DNA of 64,000 bases, from NCBI GenBank assembly GCA_964017145.1, contig OZ024845.1, positions 3,348,001 to 3,412,000 on the forward strand, written 5' to 3'. Positions 22,974-35,017 of this stretch are shown piece after piece (within the stretch, counting starts at the first letter, position 1; the number at the start of each line of letters is the position of its first letter). The stretch comes from Agrocybe praecox. Its lineage: Eukaryota; Basidiomycota; Agaricomycetes; Agaricales; Agrocybaceae. The notes below the pieces were generated by a model. The model saw only the letters and a program-made list of their open reading frames with translations. It did not search any database and had not been told where the DNA came from. The position numbers and the translations under genes are program-made.

Positions 22974-23414
22974 AAGGCTCGGTGGTTCGGAAGATCACAT
23001 GGGTCGGGCTATTCTGCCGGTTAGCATAGATCGGCAGTGTTATGGAATGTCGTTATTCTTAGTTTTACCTCTTCTATCTTCTCCATTTGTTCAAGGAATA
23101 TCCGCCATCGCTGATATCAATCATAACGTGTAACAGGGGGCTTCATCCCTGGCCCGTTTTAGCACTAAACTTGCGGCCATCACTAATGCTCTGACACTTG
23201 TCAACGGAGTGTTGTACAGCGCGACAAAGAAAGATGCTCAGGCTGTGTCATGGAAGGAAAATCAGAGAGGAGGCTCCACACAAATCCTTGTACGGATCAC
23301 CGCCTGAATCGCGCAAGATATGCGAGTAAGTTTATATATATACTGTGGCGCCAGTCCGACGTCGCCGTATAAGGGGGCAAAAGGACTAGAATGAAAATGG
23401 TGCGTTACAAATAT
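22974..23414. other. Spacer upstream of copy 3, downstream of eIF2-alpha
   Basis: No gene seen. Contains the upstream flank of copy 3 and the 3' flank of the eIF2-alpha gene. Confidence 0.4.
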
Positions 23415-24821
23415 TTAGATGAGTTCCTCCTCCTCCTCGTCTCCAGAAACTTCTGCGTTTTCTTGGCCAGCCTTTGCCATGAGTTGGGCAAGATCTTGTT
23501 CTTCGGTTTCGGAAACAGCCTTGGGCTAAGATGTGCGGGTAATTTGCATGAGAGAATTGTGATTTTTATTCTAAAATGACGTCCTACCTTCATCTTGACG
23601 ATTAGATTTCCGCCCTGCGACTCAATTGAGTTCTGAATGGCTTCGATGGCACGTTCTAGCCTTTCAACAGCAGCGTACTGAGATGGTTCATTAACATGTG
23701 ATCATTTTGAGGTTGACAGAAAAACTCACCTTGTCTGTAGCATTTGTGCTCAAGACGTAGAGAGGAGGAGCGACGAGCTTGGCCTTGATAGGAACAGCTT
23801 CAGTACTTTGTTTTTCACCAGTTCGAAGGGCCTTTTTGATAGCGTCAATGCCAGCGGGCGTATAACATGTGAGTTCAATATCAGCACGGAGCTTAATGGG
23901 TTGAGGCGTCAATCGACGGCCGATGGTGCTAATCAAGATTGATAGCGTCGAAGCTGGGATAGGTGGTGTTAAGGAAGAGAAGACGGTATCAGGCTCACTA
24001 TCAAGGAAATAACAGTAAGTTTTTGTTACTTCTCGGTGCATTGGACAAAACGCTGAGTAACTTACGTTAAAGCAAGCTTGAAAGCATCATATGGATGGCC
24101 GTATTTCTTTCCGAGAGGCCATGCTATTTGCTCATAAAGCTGCTCGAGCTTCTCGTCCTCGTTTCCACCACCAGGAATCTCATGTTCGATGGCACCATCC
24201 TCGTCGTGCGCTGCTTGTCTTGCTTTACGTGCAGCTCTTTTGTTCTCTTTCTCTGCGGCAGGTTCAGCTGCAGGCGCAGCAGAAGCCTCCTTCTCACCTC
24301 CTTCGCCGTTGACAGAAGGAATTTTAGAGGCGACGTGCCGCAGGATCGAGGCTACTGTTTTTGATTTGAGATAGCGTTCTTCGCATTTTACGATATCTTC
24401 GGGAGAGACACGACGCTTTGAAAGATCGATGTAACCTATAATATTTAATCGTCCAATTAGCCGTTGGGTAGGATACAGAAGGTTGATGAGAAGTACCCTT
24501 TTCTTTATCGACTCGCAGTACGACAACGACTTCATTTCTGCCTACTCGGATGAGCTTTTGCACTGATCTGATACGACGACGTGACAGTTCGGAGAGCAAG
24601 ATCATTCCTTCAGTGTTATCGTATTCGAGCTGAGGATCCCAAAAAGTTAGTTCTTCATGATGCACGAAATCCAAGATAGTTTTGGCATTGCAAAGATTAG
24701 GACAGATGCAAGTGAATATGTCGCGTACCAGTTTCACATATGCTCCCATCTCAGCGATCTGGCGCACTTGCACCATGACGAGCTCGTCGACCTCGGGATA
24801 CTTTTGTTCGTAGTACCTCAT
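23415..24821 (-). CDS. SUI2: Translation initiation factor eIF2 subunit alpha
   Basis: Regulatory subunit of eIF2, which delivers initiator Met-tRNA to the 40S subunit. Start ATG at 24821: [20 protein letters not shown]. The S1-type OB fold holds [20 protein letters not shown], so the phosphorylated serine (Ser51/52, target of Gcn2-type kinases) is present. Then follow [19 protein letters not shown], the helical domain, and the alpha-beta C-terminal domain with [18 protein letters not shown]. The tail is acidic ([10 protein letters not shown]). About five short introns. Unusual is a roughly 50-residue Ala/Glu/Lys-rich insertion between SILRHVASK and [20 protein letters not shown] in the helical domain; the corresponding yeast segment is much shorter. 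Confidence 0.96.
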
Positions 24822-25283
24822 CGTGGATGTCTAGGTAAATGATGATGATGAGATTTGGAAAGAGTTTGTCACGGTTAGCGAGCAAGATTATCACTTGTCT
24901 CCGAAATGGGTCTTGACCCTAACCTTAATCTTTGCATCAAATTTATCGGGAAAGGCGGCTATGCCAGGCCCCATTGTACGGAATCCTCTTCACTTGTAAC
25001 TTGTACCTACATAATAAGCGCTCTGTGAAAATTCGAAAGGTTAGATTTCTGTACATAAATTTATTTTACACAAAATTTCATTCATGGCTGTATTCCTCAT
25101 ATCAAATGCGATCATTCAGCTCCTTTCTATCCTTGCTTCTGATAATGAAGCGGCATCTGACTCTAACTATCCAATTTTTATTGACACGAAGAAACAGAGG
25201 GGGCATACAGGGGGAAAACAACAGAAATTTTGTTGGCTTGCTATTCAGCGCCGAAAGAGTTTTTTGCAAACTTTAATCCTAAT
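24822..25283. other. Spacer between eIF2-alpha and ferric reductase
   Basis: No gene seen. Contains the presumed promoter of the eIF2-alpha gene and the 3' end of the ferric reductase gene. Confidence 0.45.
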
Positions 25284-27700
25284 CTATGAGCCACCAAAAG
25301 ATTCGACATGAAGGTCAATAACTGGACCACCACGAAGAACATCCAAGGGCCTTGGAATTCGAATAGCTTTCCTCACAGAACTGGAAAGTTTATCCGTTCC
25401 GCAAACTAAGAACGCAGACATATTTCAGATAAAGTTCGGCCAAAGTCTCATTTAGAAAGATTCTCACCATTGATAGAAATCGGTCCCGTTGCGATTGCCA
25501 CTTCGTCCCGAATCAATCGGTTTACGTCCGGGCGTCCCTGTTCGACGGACGAGAAGGGTCGTTCGAGCAGCTTCGCGCCCGTTTGCGAACTAGGACCACT
25601 GGACGAGGATTTCTCTTTCTCCTCGATATGCTCCTCGGATTCATTGTCCCACGATTGTGGATTTTCCAAGATGGCAGTGACGAAGAATTTCAACTGGATA
25701 GAGACGGATTCGGGCAGGTTTTCCAGTGCTGGAAGTGCGATTTCTTCTATCCAACTGATGTGAGCTATGCCGTAAATTTTATTAGCACGGTGCGATGCGA
25801 TGTCAGCGGTCGACGTAATGGAACTAACCTGCATCGCGAATCGCCCATATGAATACGACTTTCTGACAAGGATGCTCGCCGCGCTTGGCTCGTCTGTGGG
25901 TTGAGTTAGCGTAATCGATGTTTCAATATAAAAAAGAACCTACGATACGATATCCAGAAGGAGAGGAAGGGTGAATGCTACACCAGAGCCACCTGTATGC
26001 TCTTTTAGAGAAGACCTAAGATATCAAAGATACATGAACGAACCTGCAACCAAGATGATGGTTTGGTATCCCATGAGAACAGGGGGCGAACTGCACGGCC
26101 CGTTCAAAAAAACCTTGAACGTTTCGTCGGACGATGCGGCGTCTTTCAATTTTGCTGTAAACCCGTTTCGCACCCGGAGGAAGAACACTAACTTTCTCTG
26201 GTTGGATTCAGATACATCCTCTGTAGTTGCAATAGTAAAAGGATGCGATTCAAATTTGAAAGGGAAAGAAGAGAGCGTGGGGAAGGATAGGTATGCGCTT
26301 TGTCCAGGGCGCCAATGGAAATAGTTAGGACGGTGCATCGTTACGCGGAGGGAATGAGGCGAGAGAAGTTCCACAGATGCATCGAGATCCTTCGAGGATG
26401 CAGAAGGGTTAAAGTAGCTAAAGTTGTAAGCCACAAGTTGGACGAGACGTATGAATCTGTCAAGGCCCCAGACGATCATCGAAGGCCATGCTCCGTAATA
26501 AGTCAGTCTTTAGGCAAAGATCAGCAACGAAGGTACAAAAAGGACGATACATACTTACGTTCTGCCGGTTAGATGGAAGTAAATGGCCAGGATGAAAATG
26601 CTATTCACGATTGAGCCTGAGCTCGTTCAAAAGATAGAAGAATAGAAAAGACCCACAAAGCAAAGATAAAGTGGATGAGTAGGAAAAGTTCATAACTCCT
26701 GCTACGGATTGGACGAACAGTGAGGATGCACATCAAAGTGAGGGTGCTTGCTGCCAAAAAGCCGCACTGAACCCAACGATTCACAATGGCCTCGTCGTCA
26801 ACCAATCTATAAAATTTAACGACGATGTCAGCATTCTTGTTAGCGCAAAATTTTGTTCGAACGACTTACCCAACGGTCAGCTATAGTGTGTGGTTAGCCG
26901 AAATTCAATAACTGTCATTGAGAAAATATGCTTACTCTTCCTCCTCCGTGTAACCAAACCAAAACGCAGATAACCCGCGCCGACATTCGGTGAAGGTAAT
27001 TCAACTTATTAATTGAGGCAAATTAGCAAATGCGGCTGTTGTATATGGTAAAGAGCATATCAGACCTTATCAAAGCTGATTCCCGTCAACCCTAGGGTAG
27101 GGAAAAGAAGAGAACCTTCAGGAGGGGCGTAAGTAGGAGGTGGCAATGAACTTACAAGAAATCAAGTTGTTTCGCATCCCCAGAGCTGTCATAATAGGCA
27201 GCTGAGAGGCAGCGATGGTACCAGCTCGGTTTGCGTAGTAGTGCGGTTCGAGTTTGATTCCAGTCGTCGTCGTCGCTGCAATGGCATAAGAATTTTACTT
27301 TGAACGGCTACAGAACACAATGCTTACTGTTGACGAGTGTCCAGGCAAAGAGGACAGCGATATAGGCGCATGTCATTAAGACTTCTGCGAGGTTGAGCTG
27401 GAAGGAGGTGCCTACTGGAACGGTCCATCTGAAGGCGAGAGCCCTCGCTGAGTCCGTTAATGCAATGGGCAGCCTGTACAGACATGCGGAGGTCCGGGTG
27501 CTTGAAGCCGAGTGTACCTTATTTCTCCTAGCGTAACGATAGGTCAAAGAAACATAGTGGAGTATAGAAACCAAGGCAATGAAGCTGGCAATGAGGTAAA
27601 GAACTTGCTTCGGGTAGGCAAAGAAGCGTGCGATGCGTATAACTTTGTCAGGATCGACAGCAGCAGCTAGAACCATTGTGCTAGAAGATGAGGGGTCCAT
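25284..27700 (-). CDS. Ferric-chelate reductase (FRE/NOX family)
   Basis: Plasma-membrane flavocytochrome that reduces extracellular Fe(III) or Cu(II) with electrons from cytosolic NADPH, usually ahead of high-affinity iron uptake. Start ATG at 27700 (MDPSSSSTMVLAAAVDPDKV); the first helix reads VLYLIASFIALVSILHYVSL. A ferric-reductase membrane domain follows over several exons (helices near 27350, 26950 and 26600-26800). The FAD-binding part holds HWRPGQSAYLSFPTL and the canonical HPFTIAT (about 26240), and the NADPH-binding start is TIILVAGGSGVAFTLPLLLD across a short intron (about 25930-26060). The C-terminus VLRGGPVIDLHVESFG is the usual FRE ending. Stop at 25284. At least ten exons; internal borders in the membrane domain (26800-27300) are less certain. 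Confidence 0.9.
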
Positions 27701-28851
27701 GACAGGCGATTGCTTCTGGGGGGTTTAGGAACCCTGTTCTAGCGTCGAGCTTTCAATTTCAGGGTCCCGTATAAATCCGATTTCGTGGGTCAGAGATGGG
27801 AAGAAAAAGATGAGATGGATAAGTGTACGTGGAGCATGGCAGGAAAATAGGTACATTCATGGCAGAATCTGAGCGGGAGTTTGAGTTGAAGCAACCCCAA
27901 AGGGAACCTCGTAGTGCCTCACCTCGTCCAATCTGCTGTATTAATAGCTGTTCTTGCTCATGGGAAGAGATTATCCGAGGAGTTATCTGATAAGACCCCA
28001 TGCTTATCAGATAGCAATGCATCTTATCTCGCACGATGGTCCAGAGTATGCGAATTGGATACCAGATATAGTGTAATTTCTAGTTAGAAGTTATCTGTAG
28101 GGCTAGCATTCGCGAAAAGATAGAAAATACTTGAGTTCGAATGATGATATGGAAGACCAGATGACGAACGATCTAACCTTGTTAGAAACATGAAAATCCG
28201 GGATAGTCGTCGAAGTCATCGATACCCGCATGGCTTCCGCAATTTAGGTTCATTCTTGACATTTTTTACCTCGGTGACCATTGTCTGAGATGTCGTTTAC
28301 TTTTCGCAAAAGGTCTTAGTAAGATGTAGGTTAATCCATTCGGGCATCTGCCTGATGACCAAAAGATATAGGGTTGCGAGTTGCCCGAAAGACGAAGAAG
28401 ATATCGGATACGTCGACGGATTGTCAGGAACCTTTAAGGGTGGGTGACTAGTTGATAGAATTGCTGGTGAGCATAGGTAGGAAGAATAAAGAACATCGAA
28501 GGCGCCCTTACGTTGTCGACGACGTAAAACAATGGGTCTTCTCCCTCATATCGCTCGAACCAAATTGGTGTTCCTGATAAAAGTAGTAAGAGATTTTAAG
28601 TTACTTCGTAACCGAGGTTGTGGCGGTGAGGGCATTTGTACGAGTCGCTGTACAGTCGGTTCTTGAATATGTGGCGTTGTCCACCTTCCCAAAGGGCTAG
28701 CAGCTGTGCTATATCAAGTTGCTTACACGACCGAAATATTAAGGTGAAGGCCAATTCAACCATACATCGTTTAATAGCTTCTTCTCTTAAACGAAGACTG
28801 CTGCTGCACAATTAATGTACCAGAAAAGCTCGAGCGCAAAGCTACAAGTAA
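27701..28851. other. About 1.1 kb without a recognisable gene
   Basis: Upstream flank of the ferric reductase. No coding series found. GATAA-type sites occur on both strands (for example around 27990-28030), which is what one expects for iron-regulated fungal promoters but is too common a motif to prove control. Confidence 0.35.
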
Positions 28852-28940
28852 GCTGCCTAACAGGGATTCGAATCTGTCTAGACCCAGCGTTTGTCATTTC
28901 CATCGGACGACGTCTAGAATCCGAGCCTTTAGCGGACAAG
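28852..28940 (-). pseudogene. tRNA-like relic (Leu/Ser type), probably non-functional
   Basis: On the minus strand the string TTGTCCGCTAAAGGCTCGGA resembles the D-arm of class II fungal tRNAs but lacks several loop bases. A 5 bp stem TCGGA/TCCGA encloses an extended anticodon loop, then comes a long variable region, and ATTCGAATCCCTG resembles a T-arm that has lost bases from its 5' strand. The last bases TTAGGCAGC find no partner at the expected 5' side. It may be a decayed tRNA gene or a tRNA-derived repeat. Confidence 0.3.
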
Positions 28941-29789
28941 CGGACCGCAGAGAAGTTTGGATTCGACAGGGGATACCACTGTGTATGAACAGAACAGAAG
29001 ATGCCAACGTCTTTGTGACATTTGGATTTGGGCGCCAAGTTATTAAGGTTATTAAGCGCGCTTCAAGTCTTGGAGTATTTCGTGTCAGCCACGACAATCA
29101 ATGACATTAGACAGCTCGCAGACTCACTTCCGCTCATTTTTCCATGGCCATTACCGAAACATATACAACAAAAGAGTTATTTGGATGGCTTGCTCAATGT
29201 TATTTCTCCGAGACCATGGCAGTGCTCGAGCGTCAGCCACAGATAAGTAGATGATTCTGACGCGTCGTAGGTGTATAGACCAGTATTGCTGTGAGCACAA
29301 AAAATATATTGCGTGGAATGTTTCCTCTATAAAATTATACCCACCAGCCGCATTAAGTTCGTCGGCCTATATTTATGTCGGTTGTTTGGGTGTATTAAAT
29401 TAGAAAGCACAGGCTTACCTAGTAAATGACACATTTTTCGTTACGCCTATTACGAGTAATTAGCTGTCCGGAGTAGAATGCGTAGCAACCTTAGCAAATA
29501 TAGCACTGAGTGAACCAATAAAAGCAAGTATGAGTAAAAAAAAAAGTAGAACTTGGGCTGAAGTTGGGAGGAGGTGGGTGAGTTGATGATTACGTGATCG
29601 CACGTGTATTTTGCCAGTTTTGCAGGATAGTCTTTTCTTGGCACCGTTCCTGCATCTGACCAGTTCTGCGCCTGTGTCTGCGCTTTCAAGTTTCCGTGCT
29701 CTCAAAAGCTCTAGCTCAACCTATTCTACTGCTTGCTATTTATCCAATATCTACTTCTTTTTTTCGGATCTACCAATACGACTATCATC
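28941..29789. other. Spacer upstream of the CCCH gene
   Basis: No gene seen. The last 150 bases are pyrimidine-rich, as expected for the leader of a strongly expressed fungal gene. Confidence 0.4.
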
Positions 29790-32488
29790 ATGCCAACCGA
29801 CTCGGACAGTCACAATGATATGGATCACGATAGGGAACGCGAACGAGACAGAGACCTAGATCGAGGAGACAGAGGAGGGTCAAAACAGAAAGCGTCTGCT
29901 GCTTCGAAGAGTGCGAGTTTATCGCTTACTGTAATTACAAGATAAATCCGCTAATTTTATCACTTTTTGAAGCCAAGGATCTCTCGCATGTGCCCTGCAA
30001 ATTCTTCAAGGTCGGTGGATGCACTGCTGGATCATCCTGCCCATTCTCGCACTCGAATGTTGAGCCAGGAGGGCAAAAGGAGACTTGTACATGGTTTGTG
30101 AAGGGAAACTGCAAGTTCGGCCATAAATGCGCGCTTGCACACGTACTCCCGGGCCAGAGTATGGCGATGGATAGGAAGAACAAAAAGGCTGCTCAGACCG
30201 CTGCACAAGCTGCAGGAACTACTACAGAGAAGAGCAGCAAGCAAACTTCCCGCACATCTAAACGGGAGACCACCGGGAGCTCTGCAAATTCAGCGAACAG
30301 GCTGCCTCTTTTAGCTGGAGGGGCCACCGCACCTACACGAACCGTTAATTCTGCCTCAGCATCCTCGTCTTCTGGACGTCCACCGATGAACATGCCCCTA
30401 AAAGCCACCATATCACCATCTGCACCTGCACCTCCCTTGCAAGACACTGATTTTGCTTCATTTGCCAACTTGGACGAGATGGAAGGTGTGCGCCAACAGC
30501 AACCAATTCCGTCGCACAAGGAACAGTCCGAAGACGATGTCAAACATCCTTCTTCATATGCTGAAGCTGCTTCTGCTTCTCAACATCATTCTACTACCAC
30601 TACCAACGGGGTTCCGGTCTCGCTTCCACCTTCTGCCCCCCGTCTTTCAGCCAACAGCGCTTCTGGTGATTTTGGACCAATTGGTTCTCCTCCAAATTAC
30701 CGAGCCGGCCAACCAACATCACCCTCAGCCGCCAATGGTAGTACCTTTTCGCCTGGGACATCTCCTCGCGGACAGTCATATCCTAATGGAGTCAACATCA
30801 ATTCGTCTTCGTCCGGAGATAATAACGGAGGAATGCTATCATCATCTCCTTTTTCTTCTCCTGGCGCCCAAGGTGGCTTCTTGTCCTCTTCTTTCACCAC
30901 TGGCGGTGTGGCTGCAAGCTTGGGCAGTGGCTTGGCCATGATGGGTGGCAGGAGAGGATGGGGTGATTCAGATAGTACCATGGGACCAAACTCGTTCAGC
31001 GGATTGCTCAGCTCTCAAATGTCGTCTTCTGCCTCGCAGCAACGTTCCTCGGGGCTGAATAGCCTTCGCGAAGAATACGACATTAATATTGAGAATGACG
31101 ATTTGTTAGGGTTCAGGAATGGACGGAAGATGACAAAGGCGGTGGATAATGCAGTAGAGGAGGAAGACCTCGAAGATTTCTTGCCTAGTTCGCTCAATGA
31201 TCTTCTTACACCCGAAGAGCGAAGCCGCAGAATGTCGAGGAGCAACTCTGGTCAGACTGCTGGTGGCAGCCACTTGACCAGAGCCCTCGCTAACGCTACC
31301 GGAGCACTAGACACTCCATCGGGTACAGCAGCGGCCGGAAACGGAAGTTCGGGTTTGGGACATCGTTACTCTCGCTCAGTGCCTGCGCCTTCTCTACTGG
31401 GTGATATCAAGTCTATTTGGGCCGACAATTCTCATCCACTTCCTTCGTCACCTCCTACACACCGTGGTACTCCGTCTGCTAGTTACGCTTCCAGGTTTGA
31501 TCCATATGGTTCTACCCAGCCAGATGAAGGCCTTAGCATGAGTATGGGTAGTGCTGGGACTGCATCATCGTTAGGCATGATGAGTCCCAGTAATGCCAGT
31601 GCTGCTTTCTTGCCCGGGTTACATCATCACTACCTCAGCGCAAAGGCGAAGCAGACGCAAACTCAATCGCAACTAGGTCTTGGTGGCATTGCACGACAAA
31701 TGCAGCGCACGAGCAATCCATTATACGGAGGATCGACTACCACCTCTAATACTTCCTTGGCTAACAACTACCTTCAACCCATTGGAGGACTGGGATTGCC
31801 TTCTTCGGTAACTACTTCTTCTGGCCTCCATACGCACACGCACGGAAACACCCAGACCACCTATCGTACTACGCCTTCTCCTTTCGACCTCACGCAAACC
31901 CTAAACCAGCAACCTCAAACAGCAAGACCCATACCATCGAATATCGCCAACCAAAAAGCGGGCGTGGAGGACTCGCTCCTGGCACCTCACCTTCTTTCTC
32001 CCAGTGCTCGCGCGCTTCAACAGCACGCGCCAGGCCAGAGTCTTCCTCAGGGCCTTGCTGCTGGTTATTCTAGAATACACGCTCTTCCGCCACTTACCAG
32101 CATCGCTTCGCCGTCTACTTCTGGTTCGTTCATGCCAGGTTCATCGCCCAGTAACAACAACATTGCTAGCGAAGGCATCTATGGCGACTGGGCAGGCTTA
32201 CACAACCCAAGCCAGGGATCCTTTGGTGCTTCAAACAACAACAACTCCCTCTCTAATTCTGGATTGGACGCGATGTTCTCTAGGATGGGATACTCGAATG
32301 CTTCTTCTACTGCTAATAACAACAATAATGCTGCTTCGCGCATGCCGATGAGTGTTGGACCCCCTCCCGGATTGTCGAGAAATATCAGCGGCGGACGCTA
32401 CCCGTCACAGAGCGGTGGTCCATTGAGCCCTCTTAGCGGGCCGGTGGTTACGAGGGACGATGATGATTTGTTTGATATGGATAAATGA
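29790..32488 (+). CDS. CCCH zinc-finger protein with long low-complexity tail (Cps3-like)
   Basis: Likely RNA-binding protein. Two exons, 29790-29930 and 29978-32488, give 883 residues. The N-terminus is rich in Arg-Asp/Glu dipeptides. Two tandem CCCH fingers follow (about residues 52-102): CKFFKVGGCTAGSSCPFSH and CTWFVKGNCKFGHKCALAH, then the HVLPG segment found in the S. pombe Cps3-type family. The remaining 750 residues are Ser-, Asn-, Gly-, Thr- and Gln-rich with poly-Ser and poly-Asn runs and no further domain. Short conserved islands are YDINIENDDLLGFRNGRKM and EDFLPSSLNDLLTPEERSRR. The C-terminus ends in an acidic DDDDLFDMDK. The intron acceptor used (CCAAG|GATCTC) keeps the frame; another AG 6 bases upstream does not. 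Confidence 0.88.
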
Positions 32489-33434
32489 ACACGTTGTTCT
32501 TCTCTTTTCTTTTTTTTTGGAAATATTTTCTTTTCTCTCTTCTCTTCTCCTTGCGTCCTTTCGGATTGCAGAAACGCGCCTTTTTTCTCTTACCCCCCTT
32601 TTTTTTGCCAGTCAAAATTTAATCTGTTGTGTTTACTTACGGTTGACGTTGTCGACGCCTGCCCCTTCCTCTCTTTTATATATCTCAAATATGTGGTCTT
32701 ATTCGACTACTTGTTCTCTCCCCCTTTTATCTATCCGCTTCATTGTCTTCCTTGGTTTTTCGTTCAAAATATTTTTTTCCTTTTTGCACATGTCTCAGCA
32801 CACGCATTAACAGACTATCTATTCCGAACCTGAACTTTTATTCTCGTCCAACTCTCCTATACTCGTAACTCGCTCTCCCCATTCGCCTCCATCCCCAAAA
32901 GCAAATTATTTGTTTATTACTTACAGATTTACTAGGTATAAACGTTATACTAAAAATGACTCACTTTTTTTTACCTCTACCTCTCCCTCCCTCCCTACCT
33001 CTCTTGTTTACTTAAAAAAATCTCCCGCTGCTGCTTGTAAATTTTATATATATCTTTTTTCTTCACTCTGTCTGTTTATTCATTCATCTGTCGCTCTTGC
33101 TTGCTCTCTCCCGATGCATTTATGGACCTCTGCTCTCACTCAGAAGAACGTTAAATCTACAGGCTACGTGTGCACGAAGGCATTGGACTTGGACTAAGTA
33201 GATATATTTATTGGCATTTAATTTATTTTCCTCTCTCTTGTACATCATTTACTTATATAGCTGTACGTACGGCCTTTGCGATTGAATTGAATCTGTTCAA
33301 CTGCTGTCGACGATCATCATGATAAGATCCATAACATATAAGTAACCGCCACACATGATGATGATGATGATAATGATGGATTCAGATATATCTGGATGTT
33401 TGGTCTCCTGCTTTGAATTCCAACTTCCAGTATC
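32489..33434. other. Pyrimidine-rich spacer and 3' region
   Basis: Long C/T-rich tracts (about 32500-33100) follow the CCCH stop codon, likely its 3' untranslated region. A GATGAT run lies at 33356-33376. No gene is evident before the ribokinase start. Confidence 0.45.
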
Positions 33435-34843
33435 ATGGCTATCGACTCGAGATGCATCTGTACCGTTCGTGGATCAATAAGTAAGTGGGTCTATTACTGC
33501 TAGGTCTAATCGGGGGACACTGGTTTCTGTTTTTGACCAACTCCTTTCCTTTCTGTCCAGATCATGATGAATACTTTCACGGTAATGCCGTCCTTTCACG
33601 TACACTTTCAGCACATATCCACAGGATAGCTAACCCGATGCATCCACCGCAGTGACCCACATCGTCCGACCCGGAGAGACACTCTCCTCACACGGGCACG
33701 AGAGCCTCGTAGGCGGGAAAGGCGCGAACCAGGCCGTGGCGATCGCGCGTGCCGGGGGGAAGGTGCAGTTCTACGGTGCTATTGGCCAGGACGGTCTGTG
33801 GATCAGGGACAGGATGGAAAGTTATGGGATTGATGTTGGGGGCATTATCATTGCTGAGGTGTGTATTTGCGTGTTTATTCCATTGGCTTGTGGTTGGTTT
33901 TATTGATGTTTTTTTCGTGAGGGAAGGAACCTACGGGTCGTGCGCTCATTCAGGTGGAGGAGTCAGGAGAGAATAGTATAAGTGAGTGTGTTTTGTATTT
34001 TGTATTTTGTATTTCTATCATTATATATTTTACATTGGGTGGTTAATTGACTTGGGTGTTCGTGGTTAGTATTATTCCCAGGTGCCAATTTCAGTGAACT
34101 GCACGAAGAACAGTTCAGACAAAAGGAGGAAAGATGGTTCCCTGAGACGACGCATTTGCTCTTACAGAATGAAATCCCGCTCCGATCAACGAAGTATGCT
34201 CTGCATAGTGCGACGGGCGCGACTGTCATTATTAACCCCTCGCCTTTGCCTTCTCCTGTGGAAATACGTGATTTTCCATGGAACTTGGTGGATTGGCTGC
34301 TCGTCAATGAGGAGGAAGCGAGAGAGCTGTACAAGTCTGTCTCTGGATGGCACAATGGGTCGTCGTTGACGTCTCCTGGGTTGTCTATTGAGCAAGTGGT
34401 ATCCAAGCTCTCAGCGGATTCCACTTTCGACGACACGAATATCATCTGTACGCTGGGCGCGGAAGGTGTTCTAGCCTTTGTTCCTGCATTCCATAACGGG
34501 GCACCGTCATTCATCCGACTTCCAGCTGCAAAGCTGCAGGGAGACGTGAGGGATACCACTGGCGCAGGAGATTGCTTTACAGGGTATTTTGTCAAGGGGT
34601 TAATGGAATTCGGACCGGGCGCAGCTCTCGGGACGGACATTAAGGAGCACGACATCGTTCGTATATTGAAAACATGTGTTCAGGTGAGCTTATCTTTTTT
34701 CGCGGATCTTATGTCTTTCTCCAGGAGTATATTTAGAGCTTTCTGCCTAGGCTGCCGGACTGTGTGTTGAGAAAAGAGGCACGATTGACAGTATACCCAC
34801 GAGGGCGGAGGTGGAGGCACGATTGTTATCGATTGGTCAATGA
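33435..34843 (+). CDS. RBK1: Ribokinase (PfkB family)
   Basis: Phosphorylates D-ribose to ribose 5-phosphate with ATP, feeding the pentose phosphate pathway. Start ATG at 33435 (MAIDSRCICTVRGSIN). The first PfkB signature is GGKGANQAVAIARAGGKVQF and the second DTTGAGDCFTGYFVKG, which contains the catalytic Asp and anion hole. Between them are PTGRALIQVEESGENSI, LLLQNEIPL and VDWLLVNEEEAREL, as in ribokinases. The C-terminus is AAGLCVEKRGTIDSIPTRAE. Seven exons are inferred; one is a 21-base microexon (33561-33581) coding HDEYFH with split end codons, needed to join RGSIN to VTHIVRPGET. The N-terminal substrate-binding region is normal once this microexon is included. Confidence 0.93.
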
Positions 34844-35017
34844 ACGTCATTACATGTCTCCTTTGGCTTTTTTCGTAGCTTATAAATTTAAACTGGATAA
34901 AGATAGATGGACGATACAATTACCTGTGAAAATTGAGAGGATTAGTATCGCAGGATGGTAGGAAAGTGTCTGAACGCACATTTAGTTTGCTTGTTGAGAA
35001 TCCCACGTCGGGGGCAT

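Noticed and set aside
30006..31245. Several open frames on the minus strand across the CCCH gene
   Set aside because: They mirror the low-complexity coding strand of the CCCH protein; no domain or splice logic of their own.
33963..34655. 230-codon open frame opposite the ribokinase gene
   Set aside because: Antisense shadow of conserved PfkB exons; composition is Ser/Cys-rich as expected for a reverse reading.
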